In this document: piece after piece, positions 22,788 to 36,862 of the stretch | Position numbering within the stretch: position 1 is the first letter of the stretch | How the letters are laid out: each line of letters starts with the position of its first letter | Source of the DNA: Eriocheir sinensis | Taxonomy: Eukaryota; Arthropoda; Malacostraca; Decapoda; Varunidae | Assembly: GCF_024679095.1 (NCBI RefSeq) | Contig: NC_066517.1 | Coordinates: forward strand, 21,423,540-21,487,539 | Length of the DNA stretch: 64,000 nt | Direction of reading: 5' to 3' | Translations under genes and position numbers: made by a program | Notes under the pieces: generated by a model | Seen by the model: only the letters and a program-made list of their open reading frames with translations | Told to the model about the DNA's origin: nothing | Database searches by the model: none

Positions 22788-22833
<46 letters not shown>
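22008..22833. repeat. Cluster of six GA and CT runs in alternating orientation
   Basis: GA 22010-22051; CT 22128-22157; GA 22460-22501; CT 22538-22566; CT 22670-22722; CT 22793-22833. Each is separated by 35-300 bp. The GA and CT members are mutually complementary, so many alternative long-stem foldings exist. Confidence 0.93.
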
Positions 22834-22837
<4 letters not shown>

Positions 22838-22921
22838 CCGGCACTCACAATATTTGCATTCCAGAGTACAATTTTCTTCACATTTATTCTCTCGTGTAGG
22901 AGGAAAACTGGGAAGCTCTTC

Positions 22922-23100
22922 TGAGGAGGAGGAGGAGGAGGAGGAGGAGGAAGAGTGGGGACATGAGGAGGGTTGAGATGGATATTTGATCATGTCAGAG
23001 TTGGTGACAGAGGTGATGTAAGGTCAAACAGAGAGAGTAGGCGTGGAGGTGAGTGGAGGAGGTGGTGGTGGTGGTGGTGGTGAAAGGGGGGGGTAAGATC
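22922..23100. repeat. (GGA)n and (GTG)n runs
   Basis: GGA run at 22922-22952 and GGTGGT run at about 23058-23083. Confidence 0.9.
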
Positions 23101-23169
23101 TCACAACCCCTCAGAGTAATAGATATGGCAACACTGCACATAGTAACGTTTTGTTGTAAGTGTTGGCAA

Positions 23170-23170
<1 letters not shown>

Positions 23171-23230
<60 letters not shown>

Positions 23231-23534
23231 GATGGAGTACTTATTACGGAAGGTGGAAGTAGTGGTGGAGGGTGGTGGAGGGTGGTGGTGGTGGTGGTTG
23301 TGGCGGGAGGGAGTGGTGTTATTAAGGATTAATGAATATGTTGTCTCGCTGATGATGGCGGGAGTGAAGGTGGTGGTGGTGGTGGTAATGAAGGTGGTGG
23401 TGAAGGTGGTGGTGAAAGTGGTAGTGAAGGTGGTGGTGAAGGTGGTGGTGAAGATGGTGGTGAAGATGGTGGTTGCTCTAGTTCATGTGATGATGGTAGT
23501 AATAGTGAAGGTGGATGTAACAGTGGTAGTCGAA

Positions 23535-23580
<46 letters not shown>

Positions 23581-23638
23581 GGTGGTGGTGGTGGTGTTAG
23601 TAGCAATTGTTGTAGAAGTGGTAGCAGCAACAGTCGTT
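23171..23638. repeat. (GT)~29 followed by GTGGTGAAG and TAG/TGG repeats
   Basis: GT run at 23171-23230. GTGGTG-rich sequence includes a roughly 12-bp GTGGTGGTGAAG unit repeated over about 23355-23470. A (TAG)n run (23530-23570) passes into (TGG)n (23570-23597). Confidence 0.9.
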
Positions 23639-23727
23639 CTATCTGTCATCGGGGTCGTAGCACAGCGTAACGGCAGCTTTAAGATTTGCGTTAAGTAAAA
23701 AGTACATGATGGGAGTGGCGGCGTAGA
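23639..23727 (-). CDS. Candidate terminal coding exon, possibly GPCR TM7-like (uncertain)
   Basis: On the minus strand a good acceptor, CTCACTATTTCAG, precedes base 23727. From there two bases (TC) and 28 codons lead to a TAG at 23639-23641. The peptide has TPIMYFLLNANLKAAV at its core. Seen: a hydrophobic segment, a TPxxY motif and a basic/amphipathic tail ending DPDDR. Known: class A receptors carry NPxxY at the end of helix 7, followed by helix 8. Inferred: a diverged last exon of a receptor-like gene. A phase-1 junction would give F, L, I or V before the Y, which fits a membrane helix. Against it: N is replaced by T, the exon is tiny, no partner exon is visible and the same frame stays open upstream as a proline-rich chance frame. 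Could be coincidence. Confidence 0.22.
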
Positions 23728-23740
23728 CTGAAATAGTGAG

Positions 23741-24791
23741 CGGGGGTGATGGCGGCGGCGGCATCAGCGGCGGTGGTGGTGGTGACGGTGGTGGTGACGG
23801 TGGCGGCGGCGGCGGCGGTGTAGGGGTGACGGTAGCGGAAACAGCAGGAGCAGGACCAGTAACAGTAGGAGCGGCGGCGTGGTTTGGGGTCCCGAACACT
23901 ATGGTTGCGCAACACAAAATCATTAAACAATCCGTCACTGGGAGTCGCGTCGCGGCGGCTCCTGGACAGTTCCACGCACACAACCGCCAACGACGCCGTC
24001 TCCAGCAACACCACGAGCCAGGCGCCGCATAGACAGGCTTTCCAGGCTCGGCAAATCGGCTTAACGAGCAACAAACGCCGGAAAGGAAGGCACACACGTC
24101 TTTATGCAAGGAGACGAAGGGATAATGTCCTTTACACATCGCTTCGTCGTTTCAACTCCCGGCCGCGCTAGCACATCACAACACATCCAGCCAGGCGTGT
24201 GGGCGACATTAAGAGTCTCGCATCGCCACGCCGTGCACATAAGCCCCCCGTGCACACACAAACAAGGCACGGTCGTGTTTGAAAGGCGCGAGGGCCCCCC
24301 AGAACGCCCCAGCCTACCCCTTGAAGGAGATAGCGAGGAAGGCCAGTCCCCGGAGCAGGCAGCAGGTCGCGCGACACACACGCACACCAGTCCACGGGCA
24401 GCGTGCGCCACCGACTAGCGAGTTTAGCACCGACAGGCCACCAGGAGTCACCCCCGTCACCTCCCGCCTCCAACACTCTCTTCCCACCCCCCGACGCCAC
24501 CCACTCCCCCCCCGTCCCCCCTTCACGAAAAATTCCGGTACCAGTCCCCGCCCCTTTACTCTCCTACTTCAGGCTGTTCTATACCCACGCCCAATATTCA
24601 TCTCCCTGACGCCCTCTCGTCCAGACGCCACCTGCCCCACGCCCATGACCCAGAGGAGGGCTGGGGACATGCCCTGGACACGTCCCCGTCAGAGGGCCGA
24701 GGAGCTGGAGTTGGTGGTGTGTGGCAACCAAGCACGCCGGTCGAAGTAGACTCTCGTTTTCTGTTGAGCGACTGGTGGGCCACACTTCTAC

Positions 24792-24795
<4 letters not shown>
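23741..24795. other. GC- and CpG-rich segment
   Basis: About 1 kb visibly richer in G+C and CG dinucleotides than the rest of the window. It starts as GGC/GGT triplets (23741-23820) and continues as non-repetitive sequence. Several frames are open on both strands (for example 134 codons minus at 23691-24095, beginning MCLPFRRLLLV, and 156 codons plus at 24279-24749). High GC makes open frames common, and none looks like a known protein. It could be a CpG-rich promoter or first-exon region. Confidence 0.45.
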
Positions 24796-25183
<388 letters not shown>

Positions 25184-25314
25184 GAGAGGGAGGGGCGGAG
25201 TCGGCGCAGCCCCTCCCCTTTCACCCTTCCTCTCCACCCCTGCCCACCAGCCCTGTCCACGCCCCTGGAAGCCCCAACACGCCTGCCCCAGACACGCCCG
25301 CTCTTTACACTCCT

Positions 25315-25317
<3 letters not shown>

Positions 25318-25353
<36 letters not shown>

Positions 25354-25444
25354 GCGGCGGCAGCATCACCCTGGCAACCCTTCCTTCTACCAAACCAGAC
25401 GCATACACACATACACACGCACGCACACGCAGGCGCAACCCATT

Positions 25445-25513
<69 letters not shown>
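25318..25513. repeat. Two (AC)n runs
   Basis: AC 25318-25351 and AC 25446-25513, separated by GC-richer sequence with further CACACG motifs. Confidence 0.96.
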
Positions 25514-25517
<4 letters not shown>

Positions 25518-25840
25518 GGCAGAAGACAGGTGTGTCGGGCTCAGGTGTAACGCTCAATCTCATCACCCCTGATTGGAAATTCCAGGTGATCCTCGACTCA
25601 TCTTAACAAGCCTTCTGGGGCAGGTACACGCCGGCCCAGGTGCGATGCGGAGATGGCAATACAACAACAACAACAACAACAACAATAATAATGATGATAA
25701 TAATAATAAGTCGTATGGCTGAAATACTTAAGGAAATCAAGGTAAGGTGAAATACAGTCAGGAAAAAAGCCAAATTAAAACAACTCCTTTCTATTACTAT
25801 TATTTCCTCCTCCTCCTCCTCCTCCTCCTCCTCCTCCGAG
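25514..25840. other. CAGGTG-containing spacer, (AAC)/(AAT)n and (CTC)n
   Basis: CAGGTG or CAGGTA recurs at about 25513, 25541, 25582, 25621 and 25637. Then CAA/AAT triplets (25661-25710) and a CTC run (25807-25838). Confidence 0.6.
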
Positions 25841-26456
25841 CTTCATTCCTCCAACATTGCCCCGCATTCTCAAGTCTTTTCAACATTCTATCCCATGTGT
25901 TCCCTTTCTTCTCCCTCCCTCGTCCGCATACCATTTCCTTACTTTCCCTCTTCTCTCGCCACCTCGCCTTTCTTTACTTCTCCACGCTTCCTCCATCTCT
26001 CCCCTCCTCCCACACACACACCGAGCACACAACTCTCACCTCCCCTTACACAGCGTGCGTCAAGGTGCGGAGCGTTGAGAATATTTATGGGAAAATATTA
26101 TAATGTGTTAGGATGAGGTAAGGCGGTGGAGAAGGAGGGGAAGGTTAAACAGACGAACGAAGAGGCGAGAAAGCATAACGATAAATAAAAAGAAAATACA
26201 GGTAGGAAATCAAATAAAGAGGGAGGAGGAGGGTGAAGGAAAATGAGGACTAAGGGAAAAAAGGAAACTAAGAAAACAGAGTGAAATGAACTACGAGGAG
26301 GGAGAGAGAGGGACGGGAAGGAGGAGAAAGGTAGGCAGGAAAGACGATGGCGTAAAAGTCGGAGATAATGGACGGCTGCTCGTTAGAACATTTCCTCATA
26401 GTGTCGTTACAACTCATGGTGAACTTATAAGTCGGATAATTAGGACTGTGCGTGTA
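25841..26456. other. CT-rich then purine-rich unassigned DNA
   Basis: Pyrimidine-rich to about 26050, purine-rich at 26100-26350. No repeat unit or gene recognised. Confidence 0.4.
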
Positions 26457-26502
26457 CGTGTGTGTGTGTGTGTGTAGGTGTGTGTGTGGGGGGGGGGGGG
26501 GT
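26457..26502. repeat. (GT)n with a G-tract of about 15
   Basis: GTGTGT runs followed by an uninterrupted G homopolymer ending near 26501. Homopolymer length is assembly-sensitive. Confidence 0.9.
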
Positions 26503-28079
<1,577 letters not shown>

Positions 28080-28800
28080 CTAGCAAGCCAGACAGTTACC
28101 CAGCCAGTCAGCCAACTTAGATAGACAACTAGTTAACCATGCAGCCAGTCAAACAGTCAGCCAATCAGCCCAGTCAGTTAGCAAGCCAGCCAACCCACCC
28201 ACTCAGACAACCAACCAACAGCATGAAAAGTCACCCGGGAAACCATAAACAGGCAATTTCACGGCACAGTAAAATACACCCGGCATGAGTCAGACACTTT
28301 AAGCTAGCAAGAGGATACTGTACCCTCACAGCCCAAATAGACAAAGCCATACACAACAAGAAAGTCCTCACAGCTACATTCAAAAAGCCAAACATTCAAC
28401 AAGTCACCCAGACAGTCAATGGGCTCTCCAGTTAGCGCCCTTTCCATATGTGTAAAGAAAACACTATCTTAATACACAAAGTAGTCAATGGCCTAGAGTC
28501 AGGAGCCAGTCAATAAACCAGCCTGTTAAATGCGCACACAGTCACCCATCCAGCTATGCACCAGGTCAGTTACCTTTCCAAATAGGTTAAGAACACACTG
28601 ACTCCATACCCTAACGAGTTAACACATTACATAGCCATGAAGTCAGTTAACCATCCAGCCTGTTAAATACATACACAGTCACCCGTCCAGCCAGGCAGCC
28701 AGTCATTCACCTCTCCAAATAGGCCAAGAACACACTAACCCAATAACCGTAGCAGTCAACAGCGTCAGGAAGCAGGAGGGAAGCCAGAAAGCCCAGCCAA
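28080..28800. repeat. CAGCCAGT-rich degenerate array, ~137-bp higher-order unit
   Basis: CAGCCAGTCA/CAGTTA motifs throughout. A larger unit is visible where GCCTGTTAAATNC is followed by ACACAGTCACCC and CTCCAAATAGG-like sequence at 28521 and again at 28658. Confidence 0.7.
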
Positions 28801-28899
28801 GTCAGCCAGCAGCCTGCCAGACACTTGTTGATGTTGGACCGGAGACAGCGGCGGCGGGCGAGCGACCCACAAGTCATGACATATTACAAGGAAACGCTG

Positions 28900-29290
28900 G
28901 CCAAGACCCTTTTCACCCTCCCTTCCCCCTCCCATCCTTTCCTTGGTCTCATTTCCATACACCTTCCATCTTCTCTGCCTTTTACATCAGACCTCTCTCT
29001 CTCGCTCCCTCTCCGTCCTTTCTCTCCTTCCGTAACACACTTCCTCCCTTCCTCTCCTTCCTTCCTCTCCCTCTATCCCTGCCGCCGTAACCATCTAAGA
29101 TTCCATTCCATCCCTTGCTTAACGCCCTACCTGTCCTCCCTCCCCTCCCCGCCCCTCCATTCTCTCCCCTCTGACGCCATAGCCAAGCGCCCTCCTCGTC
29201 TCTTCCCTCGGCTCCTTCCCACCTTCCCGCCGAGCCAGTAATTGCAACCCTCGCGCTCCCCTCTACCTCCTTCCTTTACCGTGCTTTGTC
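28900..29290. other. Pyrimidine-rich stretch
   Basis: CCCTCC/CTTCC-rich plus strand. Open frames on both strands are low complexity. Confidence 0.55.
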
Positions 29291-29749
29291 TTCCTCCACG
29301 GCATCTCTTTCCTTCACCTTTAGAGGAAAATTCCCCGCCTTTACGCCTAAGCCACACACACACAAAAAAAGATAAATCTCCGTTCAGACTAAGTTTAAAT
29401 CACGAGGCTTTACCGGTTTGGATTGTGTGTGTCTGTTCCTTTGTTTCTTTGTTTTCTTTCTTCTTTGTATTGTTTTTTGTTTTTTAGAGGGGGTTAAGGG
29501 CAGATTTTACGTTGTTTCTGTTTCACCCCAAAAGGATAACAGCGAAGTATTCATTCTCTTCTTCGAATCGCATCATGAATCTATCTCAGTTATATTTGAA
29601 TTTCTTCCCGCCTTTAAGCTTGTTTTTTTCTTCTCTTTCTACCTTATTCACTCTCAGCTCACTCATACAATATTTTCCTTTTTCTTTCATTTTTTCGTCT
29701 CGTCAAAAAATTGTTCATCTATTCTGTATTCTCCAGTTCTACTCCCTTT
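29291..29749. other. T-rich unassigned sequence
   Basis: TTT-rich with short GT and CACA motifs. No gene or repeat unit recognised. Confidence 0.4.
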
Positions 29750-30150
29750 TTCTTTTCATTTCTTTTATCCCCTTCCTCCCTCGTCTTCCCTTCTATTCAT
29801 CTCTTTCCCGTTATCTTTCTTTTTATTCCCTTTCTGACCCTTTTTGTCCCTTTCCTCACCTCGGTTTCCCTTCTATTCTCTTCACTTCTTTCATCCCCTT
29901 CCACCCTCGTCTTCCCTTCTATTCCCCTCTCTCTCGTTATCTTTCTTTCTATTCCCTTTTTGACCCTTTTTGTTCCTTTCCTCCCCTCGGTTTCCCTTCC
30001 ATTCCCTTCTTTTCCTTTCTTTCATCCCCTTCACCAGTCGTCTTCCCTTTTGTTTCCCTCTTTCCCGTTAAATTTCATTCTCTTCCATTCTTGTCCTTTA
30101 TTTCGTCACTATTCTCTACTCGGTTTCCCTATTAATTCCCTTTTCTTTTA
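29750..30150. repeat. 126-133-bp pyrimidine-rich array, 3 units
   Basis: TCGGTTTCCCTT lies at 29861, 29987 and 30120. CCCGTTATCTTTCTTTNTAT and GACCCTTTTTGT recur at the same spacing. Because 126 is 3 x 42, the plus-strand frame shows a 42-residue repeat (RLPFYS..SRYLSFYS type), which breaks down in the third unit. Confidence 0.85.
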
Positions 30151-30410
30151 TGCATCCCTATTCTCCTCTCGCCGTCCCTTTTTTCGTCAAAACTCACCCA
30201 GATAACCTCTTTCTTTACTTTTCACTCTTTTTCTCCTCCTTTTTTCATCCGCAAGTCGAGGTTTTTCCCCTGGGCCTGACACTCGCGGCGAGATAAGGAG
30301 TCAAGAGGTCGTCACATCCCCGCCCTTGTTTGTTGAGGCGCAAACAAGCTAAAGCCTCTTGTTAGTCGCGGCAAAACAACACGAGGCGGCGGCAATGAGC
30401 GGGTGAGAGT
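30151..30410. other. Unassigned sequence with CG-richer end
   Basis: Pyrimidine-rich to 30250, then a CG-containing segment (GGCGAGATAAGGAGTC ...). No feature recognised. Confidence 0.35.
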
Positions 30411-30850
30411 CCTTGCTGTTCCTCGCCTACATGGGTGTGAAATGCGGGCTCGGTGGTGGTCGTTCCTTTTGTTACTGGCGGGGAGTGAAATGGATTGCTT
30501 CTTTTTAGTGGCATGTAAATTCTTCTTTGGTCCACTTTTCTTGTGTTTAAATTGTTAGAGTTGAGCCGTCTGAGAGCCTTCGCGTGTTCCTCCTCCTCTT
30601 CTTTGTGTGTGTGAGATGTCGACGTGATTTCTGTTATCGTTGTTTGGGATTCGTGAAATTTTCTAAGTGACTGTTCGTGAGGTTTTCGTTGTCTCTTTGT
30701 TGTTCTGGTAATTGTAATGTTATATTTGAATCTAATGAAAACTGTCCTCGTTCCTCCTCCTCTTCGTGGGTGTGAAATGTAAACTAGGTGGTTCGACTTG
30801 TTGTTTGGGACGAAATACGTTGAATTCCCTTGATGGTTCACCTGTTTTCA
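30411..30850. repeat. 164-168-bp degenerate array, 3 units, open on minus strand
   Basis: GTTCCTCCTCCTCTTC with GTGGGTGTGAAATG starts at 30418, 30586 and 30750. The minus strand is open for 159 codons (30362-30841) with balanced composition and a recurring (F/S)HTHxxEEE-type segment. I see no start context, splice signals or known domain, and the period is not a multiple of three. Probably array DNA. Confidence 0.6.
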
Positions 30851-31222
30851 CCTTGCAGTTAATTTCTAAAAGTTGAACGTTCTAAAAATTCCATCACGCT
30901 GATTTCTATTTACGAGCGTGAGTTTTAAATATTAATATCTCTTTTCCTTCTTGTTAGGGAGAGAAGTAGAGTTTTCTTCGGGGTACATTTACTTTCCTCT
31001 TCTTGTAGGTCAAACGTTAAAAGCTGAAACTTATGCGTCACTTAAAAAGGAAAGGAGGTCCCGCAGACGTAAAAAAGGGACAATTTATTCATCCTTTTCC
31101 TTTAAAATACACAGTTTTCTTTACCTTAAAAGCAGCATATCAAACTCAAACATTTCGTACATGCTAAACAATACATCCATTACCTTATATAGATCATTGG
31201 CAATGGGGATAATGTAAACATC

Positions 31223-31228
<6 letters not shown>
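30851..31228. other. Unique AT-rich segment
   Basis: No repeat or gene recognised. A plus-strand frame of 88 codons (30951-31217) is not supported by anything else. Confidence 0.4.

Positions 31229-31294
<66 letters not shown>
31229..31294. repeat. (AC)~33
   Basis: Uninterrupted AC run. Confidence 0.97.
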
Positions 31295-31298
<4 letters not shown>

Positions 31299-32374
31299 TC
31301 ACAACAAAGGAGCGGAGACACATCAACTACGCACAGCAGGGAAGAAAAAAAAAATCTTCCTTTAAGCTTCGTTCACACCACAAGCCTTGCACACCCGCCT
31401 CGAACACCTGCCTCTCAGACCTCTCAGGTGAGCGGCCACATTTTTCCAGCCGCCGCACCTGGAGACGCGCGGCTGGCGTGTAAGAGCCACCCACAGACTC
31501 ACCTGTGTTTGTCACCCGCTGCTCGTCGAAGTGAAGGAGACAGGAAGAAGGTGCAAATGCGTCTTGTAAATAAAGGTAAAACAGACAGGTGGGTACTCAC
31601 GTGTCCCTTGTGTCACTTGGCTGTTCGTGGGAGTTCAAGTACTTACCTGGAGGATGGGAGAGAAAACATGTCATTAGTATGGACGAAGGATTAATGTATG
31701 CTGAAAGAGAAGACCCAGTTGTTATATTTATATGGTAAGAAAAAGAACGTTTAATATATGCTGAGATAGACCTAATCCTGCTAAGCCTCTCTCCATCTAC
31801 CTCTCAACCTATCTATCTATCTCTATCTCTCTATCTATCTATTTATCTCCACAATTTTCTCTCCCTTTCTCCCCTTACCTATGCCAAAAGTCTCTAACTC
31901 CACACACTTAACTACAATACCAATACTTAACGCTTCATACATCGAAATACTTAAACGTCACGTGCATTTTTTCCTCATCCCTCCCTCTCCAAAACCCTCT
32001 GGAAGGCAACATGTGTAACAACCACGAAGAAAACTCTCTAGAAACCAACACATTTAACAACGCGTCAACCCCCCCCGCCCGCCGCAATATCTTAAGTGAG
32101 ACTCCAGCCACGCGGAAAAAAGTATTGCTTAGGGGAAAAAGTATTGCTGAGGGAAAGAGATGAAAGTTTGTGTTGTGCTGTTGTGTTGTGTAACTTTGGG
32201 AAACACTTCTCTTGCACAGTTGGAGGGGTAATCACGTTAGAGACAGGCAAATTAGGCGCCGGTTTATTTAATTTTGGCTGCCAATTGTGAATATTTGATG
32301 ACGAAAGGGTAATTGTGTTTGTAATCGTGACGCCATTAAAGCAAAGGCTATCCCGGGTGTTTGAAAGTATGAAA
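31295..32374. other. Mostly unique segment with a short (CTAT) run
   Basis: CACCTG/CAGGTG hexamers recur near 31408-31630. A CTAT/CTCT run at about 31803-31850. The rest is unassigned. An 88-codon plus-strand frame (31428-31694) is unremarkable. Confidence 0.4.
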
Positions 32375-32393
32375 CAATAACAATAATAATAAC

Positions 32394-32474
<81 letters not shown>
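32375..32474. repeat. (AAT)~32
   Basis: AAT triplets with two AAC interruptions at the left, then pure. Confidence 0.97.
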
Positions 32475-32475
<1 letters not shown>

Positions 32476-32639
32476 GCAACGATAATACTAACAACAACAA
32501 CAACAACGCCACACGCCACCCCCGCCGCCATTACCATTTCGCCATTAATAAATTCATGCCTCTAATGCTGCAGTCAAAAAAATAAAATATATGTAAATGT
32601 ATAAAATATTCAGCATTGCGAACTTTACTTCCGTTTTTA

Positions 32640-33170
32640 TTTATTTAACACGACAATGAACGTCCTCCCCTCTTTTTAACCCCTTCCCCCTGCTTCCCCT
32701 TCCCTATCCTCCCCTCTACCGTATTCAAATCCCTCCCTCCCCTTTAAACGTCCTCTTTCACCGCCCACTTTTTTTCCTTTCCCTCTTAAATTCTCAGTTG
32801 TTTTCCTTTCTTTCTTCCCCAATCCCCTTTCTCCCTTTCAAACCTCCCTTTCCCAATTCCTTTATTTCCTTTATTCAACTCATTTTCTCTTTATTTATCT
32901 CTCCTTTATTTCATTTTTTTCCCTTCCCTTTTCCTCCTCAAACTAACCTATTCATCTTCCATATCTTTCATTTCAACTCACGCTTCCTCCTATTCAGTCC
33001 CTCTTCTTCCATCTTACGTTTTCTTTATATTCAATCTTTCCGCATTCATCCTCCTTCCTTCCCCTCCCTATCCCTCTCTGCCCCGTTCCCAACCTTCCTT
33101 TCCCTCCCTATCCCTCTCTGCTCCGTTCCCAGCCTTCCTTTCCCTCCCCCCATAACTGCCCCTGAGTCGC
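32640..33170. repeat. Pyrimidine-rich domain with a 40-bp duplication
   Basis: CCTCCCTATCCCTCTCTGC plus CCGTTCCCAACCTTCC occurs twice, 40 bp apart, at about 33063 and 33103. Otherwise CTTTCC-rich. Confidence 0.75.
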
Positions 33171-34150
33171 ACAAAACGCCATAATCAAACAGAAATAGGA
33201 ATCAAAACCCCAAACAAAAGCGAATCGAATAAATGAGCGTCAGTGAATCAAGCTAGACACGACCAAATCCTTTAAAAAAATTCCCTGCCCGGACAAAAGA
33301 TCACCAGAGAGGGACTGAATCGCTTCCGCTCCCATATTTTCCAAACGTTGATGAAAAACGAAACAGCGTCGAGATGAGGTCATTAAATCATTCCACCCTC
33401 GCGCAACGCAACTCGATAAAATGAAATAAAAATATAATAAGATAAATAATGAAGTCTAAATAAATCACTAAATAATAAAATGAAAAAGTGTATAAGAGTT
33501 GGGATAATAACTGAAGGATTGAAAATACTGAACGCAAAAAGGAAAAAATATAGATGGTTTGAGCCCAGAAAGAAGTTGAAAAGACACTGAACATACAACA
33601 CAAAAAGAAAAGAATATTGAAGATTGAATAAAGAAAAGACCAAATTAGAGTAACAACGACAACAAAAGAAAATCCAACAAAAATCCTTTCACCCGAATAC
33701 GAGGAATCACAAGACCAATCCAATAGTCTGAATTGAAATAAAGAGCCAGTAAATAATAATAATAAAAATAAATAACAATACAGTATTAACAAAAAAATAC
33801 GAATAATGTAAAAAAAAGGATATAGCAAACAATAATACAAATAATAAAAATAAATCTCTCTCCCCTCAAAAAAAAAAATGTGAAAGTTTGAAGGAAGGAG
33901 AGTAAAGTTGAAAAATAAGTTATCTGAAGTTTGGAGTGCTGGGAGTTATGAAAGACAAAAATAAAACACGTGTGCCCGAACTTATATTAATGAAATCAGC
34001 AATGCCATTATAAACAAAGCAAGCAATTGTTACTAAAAAAATAGTATCATGAAGTAAATAAAATAAACATAATAAATAAATGGAAAAACTTAAGTGACAA
34101 AAATGTATTAAAGTCACTCCTAACAGAATTCGTGACCTTCTGAGTCTATT
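33171..34150. other. AT-rich segment
   Basis: A-rich plus strand with AATAAATAA-like motifs. The minus-strand frame of 150 codons (33388-33840) is F/L/Y/I-rich and reflects composition. Nothing recognised. Confidence 0.45.
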
Positions 34151-34835
34151 GAGGATTTTTTTTTTCCCATCATCGTATTTTTCCTCGTTCTGTCTTTTTT
34201 CCTTCCCTGCCCTTCCAGTATCCTTTCCCTCCTTATTACTGTCCCTTTTTACCTTTTTCTCCTCCATTCTCATCCTACTAATTTCCCCTTCTTCTTCTCC
34301 TTCTCCTTTCCATTACGTCCTTACATTTCCTTCATCTTTATCCTTCTTCCCCTTCCCTCTTTCTCCATATATTTGGGCTCCATATTCACCTTCCTCTTTT
34401 CGTCTCCTGCAACTTCTTCACTCTTCCTTTCCTCCTCCTTTTCCCTTCATCTTCACCCTCCTCCTTCTCCTTCCCCTTCCTTTTCGCATCTTCACCTCCC
34501 ACTTTCTCCTTTCTTTTTTATCCCTTCCTCTTTTGCCTCTTTCTTTCCATCCTCCTTTTATCCTATTCTTTCATTTTCCATTTAGTTTCCTCTTACACCC
34601 TTTTTTTCATCTTTCTCTTCCATTCCTTTTTCTCTTCCTCCTTTCTTCCTTCCTTGTCCCCCTTCCTTTTTCCCTTCATCTACCTCTTTATCTTCCCTTT
34701 TCATCTTCTCTTTCCTCCTCCTTTCCCCTTCATCTTTACCCTCCTCCTCTTCGTCCTCTACCTCCTTCCCTATTGCATCTTTACCCTTCCTCTTCCCCCT
34801 CCCTTCCTCTTTCTCCTCTTCTTCCTCCCATACGG
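34151..34835. repeat. Homopyrimidine domain
   Basis: CTTCC/TTCTCC-rich with repeated CCCTTCATCTTNACCCTCC (about 34444 and 34728). The 241-codon plus-strand frame is low complexity. Confidence 0.75.
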
Positions 34836-34954
34836 TCCACAAACATGCTCTGTCGACACGCGAGGCAAAAATAAAACGAAAGAATTTGGGAACAAGCGAG
34901 AAAATTCACAAAAAAATGTCATCCCAGTCACGTCGTATGAGGACAGAATGACAG

Positions 34955-35110
34955 GAGGAGGAGGAGGAGGAGGAGGAGGAGGAGGACGTTGAGGAGGGCG
35001 AGGTAGAGGACAAGGAGGACGAAGAGGCGAATAGTGAGCAAGAAAAGGACGACGAGGAGGAGGAGGAGGAGGAGACGTGGGAGGAAAACAAGGAGGAAAG
35101 AGGACTGAAA
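34955..35110. repeat. (GGA)n-rich block
   Basis: Pure GGA at 34955-34985, then GGACGA/GGA mixtures. Confidence 0.9.
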
Positions 35111-35293
35111 TAAGAGGTAGGAAAGAGGATAAAGGGGAAGGAAATTAAAGAGCAAACTAAGAAAAAAAGTAATAATATAAATAATAATAAGATAAAATTA
35201 AGAAATGGAAACAAGATACAGAAGCCAAAACAAAAATTAAACATGCGATTCAGACTTTTATTTTCATTACAGTTTCCTTTATTTTATTTATTT
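35111..35293. other. A-rich unassigned sequence
   Basis: No feature recognised. Confidence 0.35.
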
Positions 35294-35332
35294 CTTTTTC
35301 CCTTGAGCTGCTTCCTCTGCTGAAAAAAAAAG
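35294..35332 (-). mobile_element. End of dispersed TIR element (reverse, outer part only)
   Basis: TTTTTCCCTTGAGCTGCTTCC, TCTGCTG and an A-run match the outer part of the reverse end. The inner GGGC/TAGCGGGC block is absent. Confidence 0.6.
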
Positions 35333-35513
35333 ACAATAAAATACGAACACTGAAGGAAAACAAAAGAAAGCGAAATACAAATAAGAGAAAGAGTGAAAGA
35401 AAATCAAAAGGATGCAGTGTTTTAAAACAGGACACAAAACGGCGCATAACTCTGGCGAGAATGTTGGGAAGACGAATGTAAAGGAAAAAAATGAGGACAC
35501 TAATGATTTAATT

Positions 35514-36440
<927 letters not shown>

Positions 36441-36466
<26 letters not shown>

Positions 36467-36625
36467 GTGTGTTTTTTTTTTTGGGGTACATCACAGGATA
36501 CGGCTCAAGGGCAACAAAAAGGGTACAAAAAAAAGCCCGCTACTCGCCGCTCCCACAAAAGTAAAAGGGAAAGAGTAGCCAAAAGGAGTAATAGTAGTAG
36601 TAGTAGTAGTAGTAGTAGTAGGAAC
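36441..36625 (+). mobile_element. End of dispersed TIR element (forward) between two (TAG)n runs
   Basis: TAG run (36438-36467), poly-T, then a diverged segment (GGGGTACATCACAGGATACG), GCTCAAGGGCAACAAAAAGG, AAAAAAAGCCCGCTACTCGC and CGCTCCC, then AAAAGGGAAAGAGTAGCC. A second TAG run follows at 36593-36622. The left part differs from the ACAGCAAAGGAGACAG consensus. Confidence 0.75.
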
Positions 36626-36791
36626 ACTCGGTCCTATATACGCATTGTTTAACCCAAATACGAATACAGGGGAAAAAAAAGTGCCATTCGTTACGAGATA
36701 AAATACAAATGGGAGATAAATAAAAACACGGACAAATATCACAGCAAACCGTCCCTCTTTCTCTCCCCTCCCCTTCACGCCCCTGGAAAAA

Positions 36792-36795
<4 letters not shown>

Positions 36796-36862
<67 letters not shown>
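36796..36862. repeat. (AC)~33
   Basis: Uninterrupted AC run. Confidence 0.97.
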
